From: Streptomyces sp. ITFR-16
GTDB lineage: Bacteria; Actinomycetota; Actinomycetes; Streptomycetales; Streptomycetaceae
Length of the DNA: 64,000 bases
Direction of reading: 5' to 3'
Assembly: GCF_031844705.1 (NCBI RefSeq)
Contig: NZ_CP134609.1
Coordinates: 7,626,001-7,690,000, forward strand
Position numbers and translations under genes: made by a program. Positions 33,327-41,464 of this stretch are shown piece by piece. Under the pieces are notes generated by a model. The model was not told the DNA's origin, made no database searches, and saw only the letters and a list, made by a program, of their open reading frames with translations. Positions within the stretch are counted from its first letter, which is position 1, and each line of letters begins with the position of its first letter.

Positions 33327-33983
33327 GTGGACCTTTTCTCACGTTGCTGGTCGGCACTGCTCGCGGCGGTCGCCGAACTCCCCGACGAAGACTTCACCCG
33401 CCCGTCCGGCTGCACCGGCTGGCTCGTCCAGGATCTGGTGTGTCACCTGGTCATCGACGCGCAGGACGTCCTGATCACCCTCGCGACTCCCGCCGAGGGG
33501 GAGCCGACGCGGGACGCGGTGACCTACTGGGAGGTCGGCGAGGCGCCGCCCACCGGTGACGATCCCCTCGACGCGCTGATCGTCCGGCTGGCCGCCGCCT
33601 ACGAGGAGCCGCACCTCCTCAAGTTCCACCTGGACGACGTCGGCTCCGCCGCCGGCCGGGCAGCCGGGCTCGCGGACCCGGACGCCCGGGTCGCCACCCG
33701 CGAGGTGGTGCTGACCGCAGGTGACTACCTGTCCGCGTACGTACTGGAGTGGACCCTGCACCACCTCGACCTGGTCGCACATCTTCCCGGTGCGGCCCAG
33801 CCGCCTGCCGAGGGGCTCGCCCGGACCCGCGCGATGCTGGAGACGATCGCGGGAAGCCCGTTCCCGGCGTCGTTCACCGACCGGGACGCCCTGCTCGTGG
33901 GCACCGGACGGCGCGCCCCGACGCCCGAGGAGACGGACCGGCTGGGTGCCCTTGCGACGAAGCTCCCGCTCTACCTCGGCTGA
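33327..33983 (+). CDS. Maleylpyruvate isomerase N-terminal domain (MDMPI/DinB-fold) protein
   Basis: 218 residues with a GTG start. The motif R-P-S-G-C-T-G-W-L-V-Q-D-L-V-C-H-L-V-I-D-A-Q-D holds a conserved His for metal, and V-L-E-W-T-L-H-H-L-D-L-V-A-H-L supplies the second set, as in mycothiol-dependent maleylpyruvate isomerases. This is a different subgroup from the TIGR03086 protein at 7079. It likely uses mycothiol or Zn2+; the substrate is unknown. It precedes an aldo/keto reductase gene with 149 bp between. Confidence 0.85.
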   Translation: MDLFSRCWSALLAAVAELPDEDFTRPSGCTGWLVQDLVCHLVIDAQDVLITLATPAEGEPTRDAVTYWEVGEAPPTGDDPLDALIVRLAAAYEEPHLLKFHLDDVGSAAGRAAGLADPDARVATREVVLTAGDYLSAYVLEWTLHHLDLVAHLPGAAQPPAEGLARTRAMLETIAGSPFPASFTDRDALLVGTGRRAPTPEETDRLGALATKLPLYLG

Positions 33984-34039
33984 CCGTGCGGTGCGGAGGG
34001 ACGGACACGGGAATGGCTGCACATGCCGATATAGCGCGT

Positions 34040-34069
34040 TTGCATATAACCCGCGCGTGCAAGTAATGT
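34040..34069 (+). promoter_or_regulatory. Candidate promoter of AKR 2 with TTGCA/TGCAA repeat
   Basis: TTGCAT (34040-34045) and TAATGT (34064-34069) are 18 bp apart in a local A/T-rich patch. TTGCA (34040-34044) and TGCAA (34058-34062) form an inverted repeat inside it, so a repressor could act here. The leader to ATG 34133 is about 60 nt. Confidence 0.5.
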
Positions 34070-34132
34070 TGCGGAGGTGCCGCCACGCTGCGGCACTCCA
34101 CCCCCCACCCTCCGCATCCATCGAGGTACCCC

Positions 34133-35143
34133 ATGAGCATCCGCTCCCTGCTGCCCGGCCGTATCGGCTTCGGTACCGCTCCCCTCGGCAACATGTTCCG
34201 CGCCATTCCTGACGACGAGGCCGCCGCCACCGTGCGGGCCGCGTGGGACCAGGGCATCCGCTACTTCGACACCGCACCGCTGTACGGCGCGGGTCTCGCC
34301 GAGATCCGGCTCGGTGACGTGCTCGCCGGGAAGCCCCGCGACGAGTTCGTCCTGTCGACGAAGGTCGGGCGGATCGTCCTCGACGAGGTCGAGGACCCCG
34401 CGAGCCGTGAACTCGGCGAGAAGGGTGCCCTGTTCGAGCACGGGCGCCCCAACAGGATGGTGAACGACTACAGTGCCGACGCCACCCTGCGCTCCGTCGA
34501 GGACAGCCTCCGGCGCCTGCGGACGGACCGCCTCGATATCGTCTGGGTCCACGACATCGCCCAGGACTTCTACGGCGACGCGTGGGCCGGCGTCTTCGAG
34601 AGCGCCCGCACCGGCGCCTTCCGGGCGCTCACCCGTCTGAAGGGCGAGGGCGTCATCAAGGCGTGGGGACTCGGCGTCAACAAGGTCGAGCCGCTGGAGA
34701 TGACGCTGGACCTGGACGAGCCGCGCCCCGACGCGTTCCTGCTGGCCGGCCGCTACACCCTGCTCGACCACGAACGCGCCCTGCAGCGGCTGCTGCCGGC
34801 GGCGGCCGAGCAGGGCGTCGACATCGTCGTCGGCGGTCCGTACAGCTCCGGCATCCTCGCCGGCGGCAGCCACTTCGAGTACGCCGAGGCACCCGACGCC
34901 GTCGTCCGGAAGGTCGCCCGCATCAAGGCGCTGGCCCAGGAGAACGGCATCGGCATCAAGTCCGCCGCCCTGCAGTTCGTCCTGGCCCATCCCGCTGTCG
35001 CCGCGGTCATCCCCGGCGCCACCCGGCCGAGCCGCATCGCCGAGGACCTGGCCGCGCCGGCCCAGGAGGTCCCCGCCGCCTTCTGGGCCGCGCTGCGGGA
35101 GCAGGGGATCATCTCCGCCGACGCACCCGTCCCCGCCCTCTGA
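34133..35143 (+). CDS. Aldo/keto reductase (AKR 2), D-threo-aldose/pyridoxal dehydrogenase-like
   Basis: 336 residues. R-I-G-F-G-T-A-P-L-G-N-M, then R-Y-F-D-T-A-P-L-Y-G-A-G-L-A-E (Asp and Tyr), L-S-T-K-V-G-R (Lys) and I-V-W-V-H-D-I (His) form the AKR active site. The L-S-T-K-V-G-R and long insertion with E-H-G-R-P-N-R-M-V-N-D-Y-S are characteristic of the L-fucose/D-arabinose dehydrogenase and pyridoxal 4-dehydrogenase group. It probably oxidises a sugar or aldehyde with NAD(P). No sugar pathway genes flank it. Confidence 0.92.
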   Translation: MSIRSLLPGRIGFGTAPLGNMFRAIPDDEAAATVRAAWDQGIRYFDTAPLYGAGLAEIRLGDVLAGKPRDEFVLSTKVGRIVLDEVEDPASRELGEKGALFEHGRPNRMVNDYSADATLRSVEDSLRRLRTDRLDIVWVHDIAQDFYGDAWAGVFESARTGAFRALTRLKGEGVIKAWGLGVNKVEPLEMTLDLDEPRPDAFLLAGRYTLLDHERALQRLLPAAAEQGVDIVVGGPYSSGILAGGSHFEYAEAPDAVVRKVARIKALAQENGIGIKSAALQFVLAHPAVAAVIPGATRPSRIAEDLAAPAQEVPAAFWAALREQGIISADAPVPAL

Positions 35144-35182
35144 TCCCGCTCCGCGCCCGGGTGGAGCGGCCGTGCGGCGCGG

Positions 35183-35629
35183 TCACCGGGCGCCGGTCTC
35201 CGATGCGGCCGGCCGGCCGGTGCCGGCGGGGTGCGCGGGCCATACGGTGATCTGGTCGCCGTCGCGGCTGACGGTCCGTCCGGGGTGCATGGCCTGCACG
35301 GCGTTCACGTCCCGCGCGTCGAAGCGGCCGCGGAGCACGACGGCGGTGGGCTGGTGCGAGACCCACAGGGTGCCGAGGGGCCAGACGATGATCTCGGACG
35401 CGCAGCGGGTGACGTGGCGCCAGGGGTAGAGGCCCTGGACGGCCCGCAGTGACTCGTCGTCGAGGTCGCCCGTGACCTGGACCAGCGTGTGGTGCAGGGT
35501 CACGGCCCGGACGCTCGGCGGCCATGCGGCTCCCGGCTCGTCGGGGTGTGTCTCGCACGCGACCGGACCGTCCGATTCGCTACGCGGTGCTACTTCTCGT
35601 GTGCGAACTGCAATCGATGAGCGAGACAT
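35183..35629 (-). CDS. Unknown protein with an internal duplication
   Basis: 148 residues from ATG 35629 (GGGGGA upstream); an upstream ATG at 35692 sits on the promoter. The disordered N-terminus (1-40) is followed by two related units: about residues 47-84 (V-Q-V-T-G-D-L-D-D-E-S-L-R-A-V-Q-G-L-Y-P) and about 94-131 (V-V-L-R-G-R-F-D-A-R-D-V-N-A-V-Q-A-M-H-P), both ending in an I-x-V-W-P strand. No family recognised; a small duplicated alpha/beta fold seems likely. A good promoter lies upstream. No Cys cluster or catalytic motif can be named. Confidence 0.65.
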   Translation of the reverse strand: MSRSSIAVRTREVAPRSESDGPVACETHPDEPGAAWPPSVRAVTLHHTLVQVTGDLDDESLRAVQGLYPWRHVTRCASEIIVWPLGTLWVSHQPTAVVLRGRFDARDVNAVQAMHPGRTVSRDGDQITVWPAHPAGTGRPAASETGAR

Positions 35630-35691
35630 GTGAATCCCCCAAATAAAGTACGAATACGGGGAGTTGGCCCCGTGATCGTTCGCGTCAGGCA

Positions 35692-35719
35692 ACTATAACG
35701 TTGCTTGCGCAAATATCAA
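35692..35719 (-). promoter_or_regulatory. Promoter of the duplicated-domain gene
   Basis: On the minus strand TTGATA (35714-35719) and TATAGT (35692-35697) are 16 bp apart, close to the vegetative consensus. The spacer contains TTGCGCAA, and GCAAC-GTTATA-GTTGC overlaps the -10, a candidate operator. Confidence 0.65.
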
Positions 35720-35846
35720 GTGGATTTGGATGTGTCCGGGCGCGCCGCCCCCGGACACGGGGTGCGACCGCCGGTGCGCCGGTCCGGCCATGCGGCACAC
35801 TGGGGCAAACCCCCGACTCTCGTACGGACCAAGGGAGATGCAGAAC

Positions 35847-36260
35847 ATGACCGGACCGGCCTCCGCCCCCGAGCACCGCACCGGACGCTGCCGGTGCGGG
35901 GACATCCGCTACGAGGTGTCCGGCACCCCCGACGACCCGCATCTGTGCTCCTGCGAGCACTGCACACACCTCGCCGGCGGACCCGCGATGGCGTGGGTCG
36001 GATTCCGCAGGGACGAACTGACCTGGACCGGGCCCGGAGGGCAGCCGGCCTGGTACGCGACCTGGCCGACCCTGAGCCGGGGGTTCTGCCCGCGCTGCGG
36101 AACCCCTCTCGTCTCCGTCGCGGACGACTCGGAGATGGTGATGGTGACGACGTACAGCCTCGACGACCGCACGGGCGTCGACCCCGTCGGACACAGCTAC
36201 CGGGAGATCGCCGCCCCGTGGATGACCGTCACCCTCGCCCCGGACCCGGTGCACGGGTAG
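35847..36260 (+). CDS. GFA-family (Mss4-fold) zinc protein
   Basis: 137 residues from ATG 35847 (AAGGGAG nine bases upstream). Zinc-ligand cysteines are R-C-R-C-G-D-I-R-Y, L-C-S-C-E-H-C-T-H and F-C-P-R-C-G-T-P-L, the arrangement of the glutathione-dependent formaldehyde-activating (GFA) family. The name is historical: actinobacteria use mycothiol, so the true reaction here is unknown, although zinc binding is well supported. Divergent from the duplicated-domain gene. Confidence 0.9.
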   Translation: MTGPASAPEHRTGRCRCGDIRYEVSGTPDDPHLCSCEHCTHLAGGPAMAWVGFRRDELTWTGPGGQPAWYATWPTLSRGFCPRCGTPLVSVADDSEMVMVTTYSLDDRTGVDPVGHSYREIAAPWMTVTLAPDPVHG

Positions 36261-36282
36261 CGGCGCCCGCCCCGGGCGGGCC

Positions 36283-36993
36283 TTAGCCGTGCAGCCAGAC
36301 CCGCAGGGGGCCGACCGGTTCGAATCCGTGGCGGATCGCGGCCGTCAGGTCGTCGCCGTGTTCGTAACCGACCACCGGCAGGGTGGGGAAGAGGTGGTGG
36401 ACCGCCTCCAGGACGAGTGGCCAGGCCGCGTCGGGGCCGTGGTCCGGTCCGAAGAGGTTGGAGATGCCGACCACCCGGTCACCGCGACTGGCCACCGCAC
36501 CCGCGACCACCTCGCCGTCGGCGGACCGTCCCGACAGGACGAAGGAGGCGGGATCGTCTAGCAGCGCGGGCCGGAAGAGGTCCGCGTTGCCGTTCCCGCC
36601 GTCCCAGGCGAGCGCCCAGGCGCGCAGCGTCGCCGTGTCGCCCGCCACCTCCCAGGCGAGCCTCGTGCCGGTGGCGGGCGCGAGCGCGGGGCGGTGGATC
36701 CACTGGGCCTCGAACAGCACCTGGAAACCGGCGGCGAACAGATCGAGGTCCGCGTAGCTGTCCTTGACGGTGGCGCCGGGAGCGGTGGTGTCGATCCGTG
36801 CCGTCAGTGCGGCGGGGTCGGCGCCCGGCACCAGCGTCACCGCGTCGGGGTAGTACAGCGGGGTACGGACCGGAGCGGCCCAGGCCTGCGTACCGAACGC
36901 GCCCACGACACCGTGTGCTTGGCTCATGGCCGCGCACCACTCGGCGTTGTTGCGGGCGGCGGTCCGGGCCAGGAGTTGCTGCGGTGTCGTCAC
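36283..36993 (-). CDS. GNAT-like protein of unknown substrate
   Basis: 236 residues. The second half looks GNAT-like: A-D-G-E-V-V-A-G-A-V-A-S-R-G-D-R-V-V-G-I-S-N-L, then a helix and V-V-G-Y-E-H-G-D-D-L-T-A-A-I-R-H-G-F-E, in place of the usual Y-x-x-x-G-F end. A classical Q/R-x-x-G-x-G/A loop is not obvious, so acetyl-CoA binding is uncertain. N-terminal residues 1-100 form a separate alpha/beta part. The gene is convergent with GFA and stands apart from the downstream operon. Confidence 0.6.
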   Translation of the reverse strand: MTTPQQLLARTAARNNAEWCAAMSQAHGVVGAFGTQAWAAPVRTPLYYPDAVTLVPGADPAALTARIDTTAPGATVKDSYADLDLFAAGFQVLFEAQWIHRPALAPATGTRLAWEVAGDTATLRAWALAWDGGNGNADLFRPALLDDPASFVLSGRSADGEVVAGAVASRGDRVVGISNLFGPDHGPDAAWPLVLEAVHHLFPTLPVVGYEHGDDLTAAIRHGFEPVGPLRVWLHG

Positions 36994-37126
36994 GAGTGCG
37001 GATCATGACCTGCCCGGCCGGATGTGTCGAATGGTTTTCGATTGGTTTTCGATCAAGGGGCCCGGTCCCGAACGCCGCGAGGACCTGCCCCGCGGCGTTC
37101 GCCCACGTGTGCGGCTCCAGCCGTTC

Positions 37127-38581
37127 TCAGCCGTCCTTGGCCGCCAGACGCTCCAGCGCGCGCAGGCCCTCCTCGGCGACCGTCCCGGCGAACCTCGGGC
37201 ACATCCACGACTCCGCGCTGAGCGGCTCGCCGGCCGGCGGGTACTCCTGCGGCGCGTAGAAGTGCGGCAGACCGGCCCGGAACTCGCCGTACCGCAGCGC
37301 CGGGTGCTCGTCCTCGTGTCCGCACCGCTCCGGGCGGGGCGCGGCGGCCACGGCGCGCAGGGTCGCGAGGATGTCGCGGACCACCGAGGCCGGCGGGTCG
37401 GGGTACGAGATCTTCGTCGCCTGCCAGGCGGTCAGGAGCAGCACCGGACGCTCGCGCGCGTCGGCCCCCTCGTACCGGCGGGCGGCCCACAGGCCCAGGT
37501 CGTCGGCGTACGGCTCGTTCCAGCTCTTGTCGTCCAGCCGTTCCGTGATCTTCTCGATGTCGAGCCGCCCGTCCGCCCGCAGATACTCGGCGTCGGCGTG
37601 CGAGGTGTCGCGGTCCCCGAAGAGCAGTTCGCGCCGCTCGCGCAGCAGCTTCAGCGACTCCTCGCCGGTCTCCGCCATGAGGACCGGGCATGTCACGTGC
37701 TCCAGCGAGGCTTCGTCCTCCTCGCGCGTCCCCTCGTACACCCCCCGCCCGCCACGGCTGCTCAGCATGATGCCGAGCTCTGCGGCAGCCGGGCCGGTGG
37801 CCGGCAGAGCCGGGTGCCACGCATGGCCGCACTCGGCGCCGGCGAAGTGCGGCAGCGCCTCCTCCAGGGCCTCGACGAGGTCGTCGAGGACCGACTTCGT
37901 CCGTACCATCCCGGACACCGCGTACCAGGCGACGGCCCTGACGACCATGAGGTGTCCGGCGCGGTCCTCCGGTTCGGCGAGCGAGAGGTTCCTCGCCTGG
38001 GAGGAGATCTCGTCGTCGATGTCGGTCCACGGCTTCGGGTAGCCGTGCAGCAGCGCCGCGAGGGTGTCGATCCTGCCCGCGGCCTCCATCGGCAGACGGG
38101 GCGGGATGGCGTCGGCCGACCCCGGCTCGATGATGTCCCTCGCTATGCGGGCGAAGCCGGCCACGTTGCGCGGGCAGAGCCATTCGTCCCGCGGCCGGTC
38201 CTCCTCCCATTCCGCGGTGTCGTCGGCGAGCGCCACCACCTGCTCGGCCAGGTACTCGTCGCCCTCGCTGTCGTGACGCAGATACGGATGGGACGTGTGA
38301 GCGCAGGGCCGGTCCCGCAGCGCCGTGTCGGTGGCCTCCAGCGCAGCCATGGCCGGGGACACGAGACCCTCGCCCGGCAGCCAGGTCAGGTAGGGGGCCA
38401 TGAGGACCAGCCCGAGCGTCCATATCGGGGCCGAAGCGCCACCGGGGTCGGCGGCGAGCAGGGCGACGCAGTCCCGCACCGCCTGGTCGTACCGGTCGTT
38501 GCGGGAGTCCTGGTAGTCCTCCCGGATCTCGTCCCAGAACGGGGCGAGTTCGTCGAGGTGTGGGATGTCGAGGTCGGTCAT
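37127..38581 (-). CDS. Unknown protein with three C-x-H-x(2,3)-H-P repeats
   Basis: 484 residues from ATG 38581, five bases after the stop of the XRE gene. No known family. Three similar motifs stand out: C93-A-H-T-S-H-P-Y-L, C251-G-H-A-W-H-P-A-L and C420-G-H-E-D-E-H-P-A-L, each followed 41-47 residues later by a C-P (C136-P-R, C298-P, C461-P-R). This could be a threefold C-H-H-C metal site in helical repeats of about 160 residues. The protein is acidic and soluble, with no signal peptide. Tight coupling to an XRE/MmyB-like regulator suggests that the regulator controls it. Confidence 0.65.
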   Translation of the reverse strand: MTDLDIPHLDELAPFWDEIREDYQDSRNDRYDQAVRDCVALLAADPGGASAPIWTLGLVLMAPYLTWLPGEGLVSPAMAALEATDTALRDRPCAHTSHPYLRHDSEGDEYLAEQVVALADDTAEWEEDRPRDEWLCPRNVAGFARIARDIIEPGSADAIPPRLPMEAAGRIDTLAALLHGYPKPWTDIDDEISSQARNLSLAEPEDRAGHLMVVRAVAWYAVSGMVRTKSVLDDLVEALEEALPHFAGAECGHAWHPALPATGPAAAELGIMLSSRGGRGVYEGTREEDEASLEHVTCPVLMAETGEESLKLLRERRELLFGDRDTSHADAEYLRADGRLDIEKITERLDDKSWNEPYADDLGLWAARRYEGADARERPVLLLTAWQATKISYPDPPASVVRDILATLRAVAAAPRPERCGHEDEHPALRYGEFRAGLPHFYAPQEYPPAGEPLSAESWMCPRFAGTVAEEGLRALERLAAKDG

Positions 38582-38586
38582 GATCC

Positions 38587-39372
38587 TTACGACGCTCCCT
38601 CCACCGTCGGAAGTTCCGGCCCGGAGGAGCCCGTACCGGCGGCCGTGCGCAACGCCTCGGCCGTGGCCGCGTCCGCCGGGAGGAACGCCTCCAGCTTCAG
38701 TTCGGCCAGTGTGACGTCGACCGCCGTGGCGAACGTCGTCACGGTCGTCATCAGCCGCAGTTCGCCGTACGACGTCTCCAGCTGGAGGGGCACCGCGAAG
38801 CCGAGTGCCGCCGAGGCCGACCGGTCCGGCCCGGGTACGTAGGAGGCGAGTTCGGCGCGCAAGACGTCCCGGTCGGCCAGCCGCGCCAGGATGTGGTGGG
38901 CCCACGCGCCGAGGTTGCGGATGCGGGGCGCCAGGCCGTCCGGGTGCAGGGCGAGGCGGTAGACGTTCTTCCCCAGGCCGACAAGCTCGGGCGCCGCGCC
39001 CTCGGTGATCACGGCAAGCGCCTCGTTGGCCGCGACCAGATCCCCGTTCCGGTCCACGACCAGCGCCGGATAGGGGAGATGACCGTCGAGTACGTGGCCG
39101 ATGGCCGTGCGCACCGGAGCCAGGTCCGGGCCGTCGAACGCGCTCTCCGGATACGCCGGCACGTATCCGGCCGCCAGCATCAGCTCGTTGCGCTCCCGCA
39201 GGGGCAGCTCCAGAGACTCCGCAAGACGCGCGACCAGATTCCGCCCGGGAGCGGACCTGCCGGACTCGAGGAAGCTCAGATGCCGCTGGGTGGTACCGGC
39301 CCGCAGCGCCAGATCGAGCTGGCTGAGACGGCGGCCGGTACGGCGCTCGCGGAGCGCGGTCGGGAAGTCCAC
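38587..39372 (-). CDS. XRE-family regulator with MmyB-like ligand domain
   Basis: 261 residues. The N-terminal HTH reads F-P-T-A-L-R-E-R-R-T-G-R-R-L-S-Q-L-D-L-A with Q-R-H-L-S-F-L-E-S-G-R-S-A-P-G at the recognition helix. Residues of about 95-250 have P-A-L-V-V-D-R-N-G-D-L-V-A-A-N-E-A-L-A, the PAS-like MmyB ligand-binding domain. In streptomycetes such regulators usually control a neighbouring SDR; here the co-directional gene is the C-x-H-x-H-P repeat protein five bases downstream. It is divergent from the luciferase-like gene, whose promoter lies in the 86-bp gap. Confidence 0.88.
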   Translation of the reverse strand: MDFPTALRERRTGRRLSQLDLALRAGTTQRHLSFLESGRSAPGRNLVARLAESLELPLRERNELMLAAGYVPAYPESAFDGPDLAPVRTAIGHVLDGHLPYPALVVDRNGDLVAANEALAVITEGAAPELVGLGKNVYRLALHPDGLAPRIRNLGAWAHHILARLADRDVLRAELASYVPGPDRSASAALGFAVPLQLETSYGELRLMTTVTTFATAVDVTLAELKLEAFLPADAATAEALRTAAGTGSSGPELPTVEGAS

Positions 39373-39458
39373 GCGCCTGTTGTACCGGCACGGGAGCGGG
39401 CCCGGCCATTCCCCGGAGGGAATTGCCCCTGTCCCCGCCCGGCGGAAGCATCCGCGAC

Positions 39459-40442
39459 ATGGACATCGGCGTACTTCTTCCCACCGGAAAGGCCCAGTGG
39501 GGCACCGACGGGGATCCCCGGGACCTGGTCGCCCTCGGCGTCCGGGCCGAACGCCGGGGGTTCTCCTCGCTGTTCGTCAACGACTCCCTCATCAGCCCGC
39601 GCATCGAGGCACTCACGATGCTGGCCGCCCTCGCGCCCGCCACGGAACGCGTGACGCTGGGAACCGGTGCGCTCCTGGCGTTCCTGCGGCGGCCGGTCCA
39701 GGCCGCGCAGTCCCTCGCCTCGATCGACCTGCTGTCGGGCGGCCGGCTGGCCGTGGCGGTCGGGGCCGGCTTCCCCGGCCGCTTCGGGCGGCCCTTCTAC
39801 ACCCTGTCCGAACTGCCGTGGGAACGCCGCTTCGCCCGCCTCGACGAGACCGTCGCGCTCTGGCGCGGGCTGTGGAGCGGCGCCACCCACTTCCACGGCG
39901 AGATCCTCCGGTTCGACGACCTCCCGCCCGCGACCCGGCCCTTCCGCGCGGGCGGTCCGCCGGTCTGGCTCGGCGGTGCGACCCCCGCCGCCCTCGCCCG
40001 TACCGGCCGGCTGTACGACGGCTGGCTCCCGTACCCGCCCGACCCCGCCACGTACGCGTCCGGCCTGGGCGACATCCGCAGGACGGCGGCGGAGACAGGG
40101 CGTCCGGCCTCCGCCGTCACACCGGCCCTGTTCGTGTCGGTGCAGGTCGACGACCGTCCCGAGAACGCCCGGCGCGCGCTCGACGACTACGCGCGCGCCG
40201 TCTACGGCATGCCGCTGGACGAACTGGAGAAGATCCAGGCCGTCGTCGCCGGTTCGGCACCTCAGGTCCTGCACCGCCTCAGCCGGTACGTCGAGGCCGG
40301 TGCCCGGCACCTCGTCCTGCGCCCCGCCGCCCTCGACCTCCATGGACAGCACGACCAGATCGAGCGCATCGCCGGCCTCCTCCCCGGCCTGCGGGCAGCG
40401 GCGGCCACGGCGGAAGCGCTCCCCCCGGCGTCCGGGCGGTGA
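39459..40442 (+). CDS. Luciferase-like (LLM class) flavin/F420-dependent oxidoreductase
   Basis: 327 residues from ATG 39459; an upstream GTG-type start is also open. M-D-I-G-V-L-L-P-T-G-K-A-Q-W-G-T-D-G-D-P opens a TIM barrel, L-G-T-G-A-L-L-A-F-L-R-R-P-V-Q-A-A-Q is a cofactor-binding element, and P-P-V-W-L-G-G-A-T-P-A-A-L-A-R-T-G is the usual C-terminal signature. It binds FMN or F420 and acts on an unknown substrate. Divergent from the XRE gene, so the regulator may act on both sides. Confidence 0.88.
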   Translation: MDIGVLLPTGKAQWGTDGDPRDLVALGVRAERRGFSSLFVNDSLISPRIEALTMLAALAPATERVTLGTGALLAFLRRPVQAAQSLASIDLLSGGRLAVAVGAGFPGRFGRPFYTLSELPWERRFARLDETVALWRGLWSGATHFHGEILRFDDLPPATRPFRAGGPPVWLGGATPAALARTGRLYDGWLPYPPDPATYASGLGDIRRTAAETGRPASAVTPALFVSVQVDDRPENARRALDDYARAVYGMPLDELEKIQAVVAGSAPQVLHRLSRYVEAGARHLVLRPAALDLHGQHDQIERIAGLLPGLRAAAATAEALPPASGR

Positions 40443-40675
40443 GCCCCGTCCGCTCCGGCCGGGAACGAGGCGGCCGTTGCTCCATTGGCCCAAGGCCGCC
40501 GGGACGCACCGGGCGGCATACCGGGCGGCGGCCGCCCCGGCGATAGGTTTCGCTGCGGCGGGCGGGGCCTGCGGACGCGGGCGTCGTCCGTACCGGTCCG
40601 GCCGCCGCGTCCCGGCTCATGCCAGCCCGGGTGCGTTGTCGGACCATGGGAACAGTGGCGGGTGGAGGAGAGCTG
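40443..40675. other. Intergenic stretch, no gene seen
   Basis: 233 bp between the luciferase-like and VOC genes. I see only GC-rich sequence and the VOC gene's ribosome site (GGAGGAG, 40664-40670); no supported ORF, hairpin or operator. Confidence 0.5.
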
Positions 40676-41464
40676 ATGGCCGCGTCTGGTGCGGAGCATG
40701 TGGACCCGGCGCCGGGTGTCCCGTGCTGGGTCAACCTGATGGTCGGCGACCTGTCCGCCGCCCGGGCCTTCTACGCGGCGGTGCTCGGCTGGGAGTTCCG
40801 CGCGAGTGCGCTCGGCGGCGAGTTCCTCGTGGCGTCGTCGGGCGGCGCGCCGGTCGCGGGCATCGGGGCCCGGCGGCCCGGGCTCGCCCCGGACTCGGTC
40901 TGGACGCCGTACTTCGCGGTCCGGGACGCCGATGTGACGGCCGCCCGGATCCAGGAGCGGGGTGCCACGCTGGCGGTGGGGCCGGTGGCCCTGGGCGAGG
41001 GGCGGGCCGGGCTGGCCGCCGACCGGGACGGGGCGGCCTTCGGATTCTGGGAGGGCCCCGCGCTGGCCTGGTCGGTGGGGCAGGGCAGCGCCCCCGCACG
41101 CCTCGATCTCCAGACCCGTGACGTGTTCGACGCGGCGGTGTTCTACGGGGAGGTCTTCGGCTGGGCCGTGGAGCCGGGCATCGACATCGTCCACCGGGAC
41201 GACCACGTCCTCGTCGAACACGGCGGACGGGTGGCTCTCTCGTTGCGCGGCGGCGGCGTGCAGACGTCGGAGCACCGGCACCTGCGCCCGCGCTGGCTCG
41301 TGAACTTCGCCGTCGACGACGTCGAGCGGGCCGTCGCCGCCGCGGTCGCGCACGGTGCGGGCCGGCCCGAGTCGTCCGCCGCGTCCTGGGCACCGAAGGG
41401 GTACTCACGGACCTTGCAGGACCCGGACGGGGGTCTGTTCACGCTCACCCGCCGGGAGCCGTGA
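40676..41464 (+). CDS. Two-module VOC-family protein
   Basis: 262 residues from ATG 40676, chosen for the GGAGGAG site; an earlier in-frame start (40619) lacks one. Two glyoxalase-fold modules are seen: P-C-W-V-N-L-M-V-G-D-L-S-A-A-R-A-F-Y (about 15-35) and P-A-R-L-D-L-Q-T-R-D-V-F-D-A-A-V-F-Y (from about 140). The D-P-D-G-G-L-F-T-L end is typical. Members bind or modify small molecules; some Streptomyces versions resemble hydroxylases of the CFP-30B type. The 3' end overlaps the UDG gene by 20 bp (convergent). Confidence 0.88.
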   Translation: MAASGAEHVDPAPGVPCWVNLMVGDLSAARAFYAAVLGWEFRASALGGEFLVASSGGAPVAGIGARRPGLAPDSVWTPYFAVRDADVTAARIQERGATLAVGPVALGEGRAGLAADRDGAAFGFWEGPALAWSVGQGSAPARLDLQTRDVFDAAVFYGEVFGWAVEPGIDIVHRDDHVLVEHGGRVALSLRGGGVQTSEHRHLRPRWLVNFAVDDVERAVAAAVAHGAGRPESSAASWAPKGYSRTLQDPDGGLFTLTRREP

